Shown: piece by piece, positions 6,231 through 7,734 of the stretch
Numbering within the stretch: the stretch's first letter is position 1
Layout of the letters: every line of letters starts with the position of its first letter
NCBI GenBank assembly: GCA_013813075.1
Contig: JACCSI010000509.1
Coordinates: 1 to 7,734 of the forward strand
From: Acidobacteriota bacterium
GTDB lineage: Bacteria; Acidobacteriota; Vicinamibacteria; Vicinamibacterales; UBA2999
Direction of reading: 5' to 3'
DNA length: 7,734 bases
Made by a program: the position numbers and the translations under genes
Notes under the pieces: model-generated
The model's input: the letters and a program-made list of their open reading frames with translations, nothing else
Databases searched by the model: none
Told to the model about the DNA's origin: nothing

Positions 6231-7223
6231 ATGTCCGAATTGAGACGCGACCCGATTACCGGGCGCACGGTAATTATCGCGCCCGAGCGGCTTCGTCCGA
6301 TGGCACTGCCGCTTGAGACGCTCCGCGGCGGCTCGTGTCCGTTTTGTGAGGGGCGCGAGGCGATTGCCGGCCGCGAGATCCTCGCCTGGCGGACGCCCGA
6401 TCATCCCCATAACGGCGGTGGATGGCGTGTGCGTGTCGTCCCGAATCGTGAGCCCGCGCTGCGGGTGGAAAGCCACTATGCCGAACCGGCCGACGCCTTG
6501 TTTCAAAGACTTGGTGGCCTGGGCGCGCACGAAGTGATCATCGAATCGCCCGACCATGGAGCCAACTGGTCGACGATGACCGCCTACGATTTGCGCGTGG
6601 TGCTCTGGGCCTGGCGAGAGCGGATTCGGGATCTGCGCCGCGATGTGCGTCTCAAGAGTTTCCTCATCGTCAAGAACGTCGGCGCCGCCGCGGGGGCGAC
6701 GCTCGACCACGCCCACTCGCAGCTCGTCGCCCTCCCGTTCGTGCCGCAGCATCTCGAGGACGAGAGGGCCGGCGCGCGTGCGCGTCACGACGACACCGGC
6801 AGTTGTGCGTTCTGCGCCGTCGTCGACGAGGAGGTGCGTGGCGGGTCGCGCCTGGTCTCGACCGACGACAACACGATCGCGTTCACGCCGTTCGCCTCGC
6901 GCGTCCCGTTTGAGACGTGGGTGATGTCGCGCAGACACGGCGCCGCGTTCGATGAAGAAACCGACGAAGGGCTCAGTGCGGTCGCCGAGCGGCTGTCGGA
7001 CACGTTGCGCCGTCTCTATGTCGCGCTCGCGGCGCCGCCGCATACGGTGCTGCTGCACACGGCGCCGGTGGGGGAGGCCGATCGGTCGTCGTATCACTGG
7101 CATCTCGAAATCATTCCGCGGCTGAGTGCGGAATCTGGGCTGGCGTGGGACGGCGGGATTCATGTCAACCCGGTCGCACCGGAGGACGCTGCGCGGCACC
7201 TGAGGGACTCGCGCCGCCCGTGA
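6231..7223 (+). CDS. galT: GalT-family hexose-1-phosphate nucleotidyltransferase
   Basis: A member of the GalT branch of the HIT superfamily; true GalT exchanges UMP between UDP-glucose and galactose-1-phosphate in the Leloir pathway. The 330-residue protein opens with LRRDPITGRTVIIAPERLRP, the family's characteristic start. It has zinc-type pairs CPFC at 36-39 and CAFC at 192-195, GAHEVIIESPDH at 98-109, and the active-site motif HAHSQ at 160-164, in which H162 is the likely uridylylated nucleophile. The second half carries FETWVMSRRHGA, the YHWHLEIIPR strand with H289 and H291, and the GIHVNPVAPEDAARHLR ending. Classical GalT has HPHxQ; the Ala in place of Pro occurs in relatives that may use other nucleotides or sugars, so substrate is less sure than family. 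ATG 6231 is fixed by the conserved N-terminus. No galK or galE is adjacent. Confidence 0.88.
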   Translation: MSELRRDPITGRTVIIAPERLRPMALPLETLRGGSCPFCEGREAIAGREILAWRTPDHPHNGGGWRVRVVPNREPALRVESHYAEPADALFQRLGGLGAHEVIIESPDHGANWSTMTAYDLRVVLWAWRERIRDLRRDVRLKSFLIVKNVGAAAGATLDHAHSQLVALPFVPQHLEDERAGARARHDDTGSCAFCAVVDEEVRGGSRLVSTDDNTIAFTPFASRVPFETWVMSRRHGAAFDEETDEGLSAVAERLSDTLRRLYVALAAPPHTVLLHTAPVGEADRSSYHWHLEIIPRLSAESGLAWDGGIHVNPVAPEDAARHLRDSRRP

Positions 7224-7262
7224 CGACTCGCGCTCCCCTCATGGACTCGCGCCGCTCCAGCA
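7206..7262 (+). repeat. Three tandem 19-bp units spanning the galT stop
   Basis: GACTCGCGC recurs at 7206, 7225 and 7244, exactly 19 bp apart, each followed by a diverged C-rich remainder. The first unit holds the last galT codons and the stop; the other two are non-coding. Because 19 is not a multiple of 3, the units do not repeat in the reading frame. This could be slippage duplication of the galT 3' end that has since diverged. The rest of the gap to the tRNA promoter shows nothing convincing. Confidence 0.5.
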
Positions 7263-7364
7263 GTCGTGCCCGGGGGAGGCGCGATCGGTCGGGGGGAGGG
7301 CCCAGCGCCTCATCGGTCCTCGCCTCACGCAGCGCAATACTCAATAATCCGGGCGGTCAGGGGG

Positions 7365-7394
7365 TTGCCCGGTGCTGAGCCGGTTTGCTACACT
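7365..7394 (+). promoter_or_regulatory. Probable promoter for tRNA-Gly (and perhaps tRNA-Cys)
   Basis: TTGCCC at 7365-7370 and TACACT at 7389-7394 are separated by 18 nt, each matching the main sigma consensus in 4 of 6 positions. The tRNA-Gly 5' end is 18 nt after the -10, leaving a short leader of about 12 nt for RNase P to remove. No second promoter-like element is evident in the 83 nt between the two tRNAs, so both may be transcribed from here. Confidence 0.5.
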
Positions 7395-7412
7395 GGGTGA
7401 CTGCAAACGCGG

Positions 7413-7487
7413 GCGGGAATAACTCAGTGGTAGAGTGCGACCTTGCCAAGGTCGAAGTCGCGGGTTCGAATCCCGTTTCCCGCTCCA
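7413..7487 (+). tRNA. tRNA-Gly, anticodon GCC
   Basis: A complete cloverleaf can be drawn. Acceptor GCGGGAA (7413-7419) pairs with TTCCCGC (7477-7483). The D arm includes ACTCAGTGGTAGAGT. The anticodon stem CGACC/GGTCG encloses loop TTGCCAA with anticodon GCC at 7445-7447. The T arm holds GGGTTCGAATCCC. The discriminator is T and CCA is encoded at 7485-7487. It reads GGC and GGU glycine codons. The 15-nt D-arm segment and the loop sizes are normal; nothing suggests a pseudogene. Confidence 0.97.
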
Positions 7488-7570
7488 TCTATCGCTCTCG
7501 GCTGCAACCCGGCGGCCGCGTACGAATAGCATCCCAATACGGCCGCACGGGAGATCACCAAGCAATCAGC

Positions 7571-7644
<74 letters not shown>

Positions 7645-7650
7645 GTTTTC

Positions 7651-7734
7651 CTAACGTTTTACGCGCTTTCGCTTCTCCTTGTTGGCGAAAGTGTCCCCGA
7701 CTGTCCCTTTTCTGTCCCAGTCAGCCCGCGCAGC
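7651..7734 (-). CDS. C-terminal end of an unidentified protein, possibly an integrase (truncated by window edge)
   Basis: On the minus strand a frame open to the window edge runs 27 residues to a TAG at 7651-7653. Its tail, roughly KGTVGDTFANKEKRKRVKR, is strongly basic and polar. It converges on tRNA-Cys with only a 6-nt gap to the CCA end. That arrangement is common for tyrosine recombinases integrated at a tRNA 3' end. No catalytic residue of such an enzyme is in view, and 27 open codons can arise by chance in GC-rich DNA. I treat both its reality as a gene and the integrase idea as tentative. Confidence 0.3.
   Translation of the reverse strand, partial: AARADWDRKGTVGDTFANKEKRKRVKR
7663..7694. 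repeat. Inverted repeat downstream of tRNA-Cys
   Basis: CTTTCGC (7666-7672) and GCGAAAG (7685-7691) are perfect 7-bp arms around a 12-nt loop; three further pairs, two of them G-T, extend the stem outward to 7663 and 7694. Short T-runs lie before it (7646-7649 and 7657-7660). No T-run follows at once on the + strand, the nearest being TTTT at 7708-7711. It might help end the tRNA transcript, or on the minus strand end a convergent gene. The role is unproven. Confidence 0.4.

Noticed and set aside
6144..7199. 351-codon minus-strand frame opposite galT
   Set aside because: Antisense to a clear GalT-family protein; the Arg-rich translation has no family features.
7244..7378. Small + strand frame starting at ATG 7243 (MDSRRSSSRARG...)
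   Set aside because: Its start lies inside the 19-bp repeat, it lacks a ribosome site, its composition is simple Arg/Ser/Gly, and its end overlaps the tRNA promoter region.

Overview
The window is GC-rich and densely coded, with nearly all genes on the + strand and mostly short gaps. It is ordinary bacterial chromosome. GC content, codon use, the DUF1844 / metallo-hydrolase / ribF / cysS neighbourhood and the GabT-like aminotransferase suggest a member of the Acidobacteriota, perhaps the Vicinamibacteria. That placement rests on gene style and order and has not been confirmed by a search.

Left edge (1-398): the N-terminal part of a mazG nucleotide pyrophosphohydrolase runs leftwards out of the window. 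A 53-nt gap with a perfect 10-bp palindrome separates it from the + strand genes. Core block (399-6056): a DUF1844 protein overlaps a PhnP-like metallo-beta-lactamase-fold hydrolase by 4 nt. Then come ribF (FAD synthesis), a small protein resembling a decayed RsbW-type ATPase, cysS (cysteinyl-tRNA synthetase), a class III PLP aminotransferase, and a YraN/UPF0102 nuclease-fold protein. These could be read as one long housekeeping run, but ribF and the aminotransferase each have a TATCAT -10-like element very close to the ATG. Internal promoters giving very short or no leaders are therefore plausible.

Right part (6057-7734): a 174-nt gap holds a REP-like hairpin and a thrice-repeated 9-mer, followed by a GalT-family nucleotidyltransferase (6231-7223). 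Its 3' end runs into three 19-bp tandem units. A promoter-like element then precedes tRNA-Gly(GCC) and tRNA-Cys(GCA), both with encoded CCA. The final ~90 nt hold a minus-strand open frame ending in a very basic tail just past tRNA-Cys. That is the position where a tRNA-targeting integrase often sits, so a mobile island may begin beyond the right edge.

No CRISPR array, complete mobile element, toxin-antitoxin pair or clear defence gene is visible. The least explained items are the degenerate ATPase-like protein, the galT upstream hairpin, and the truncated frame beside tRNA-Cys.
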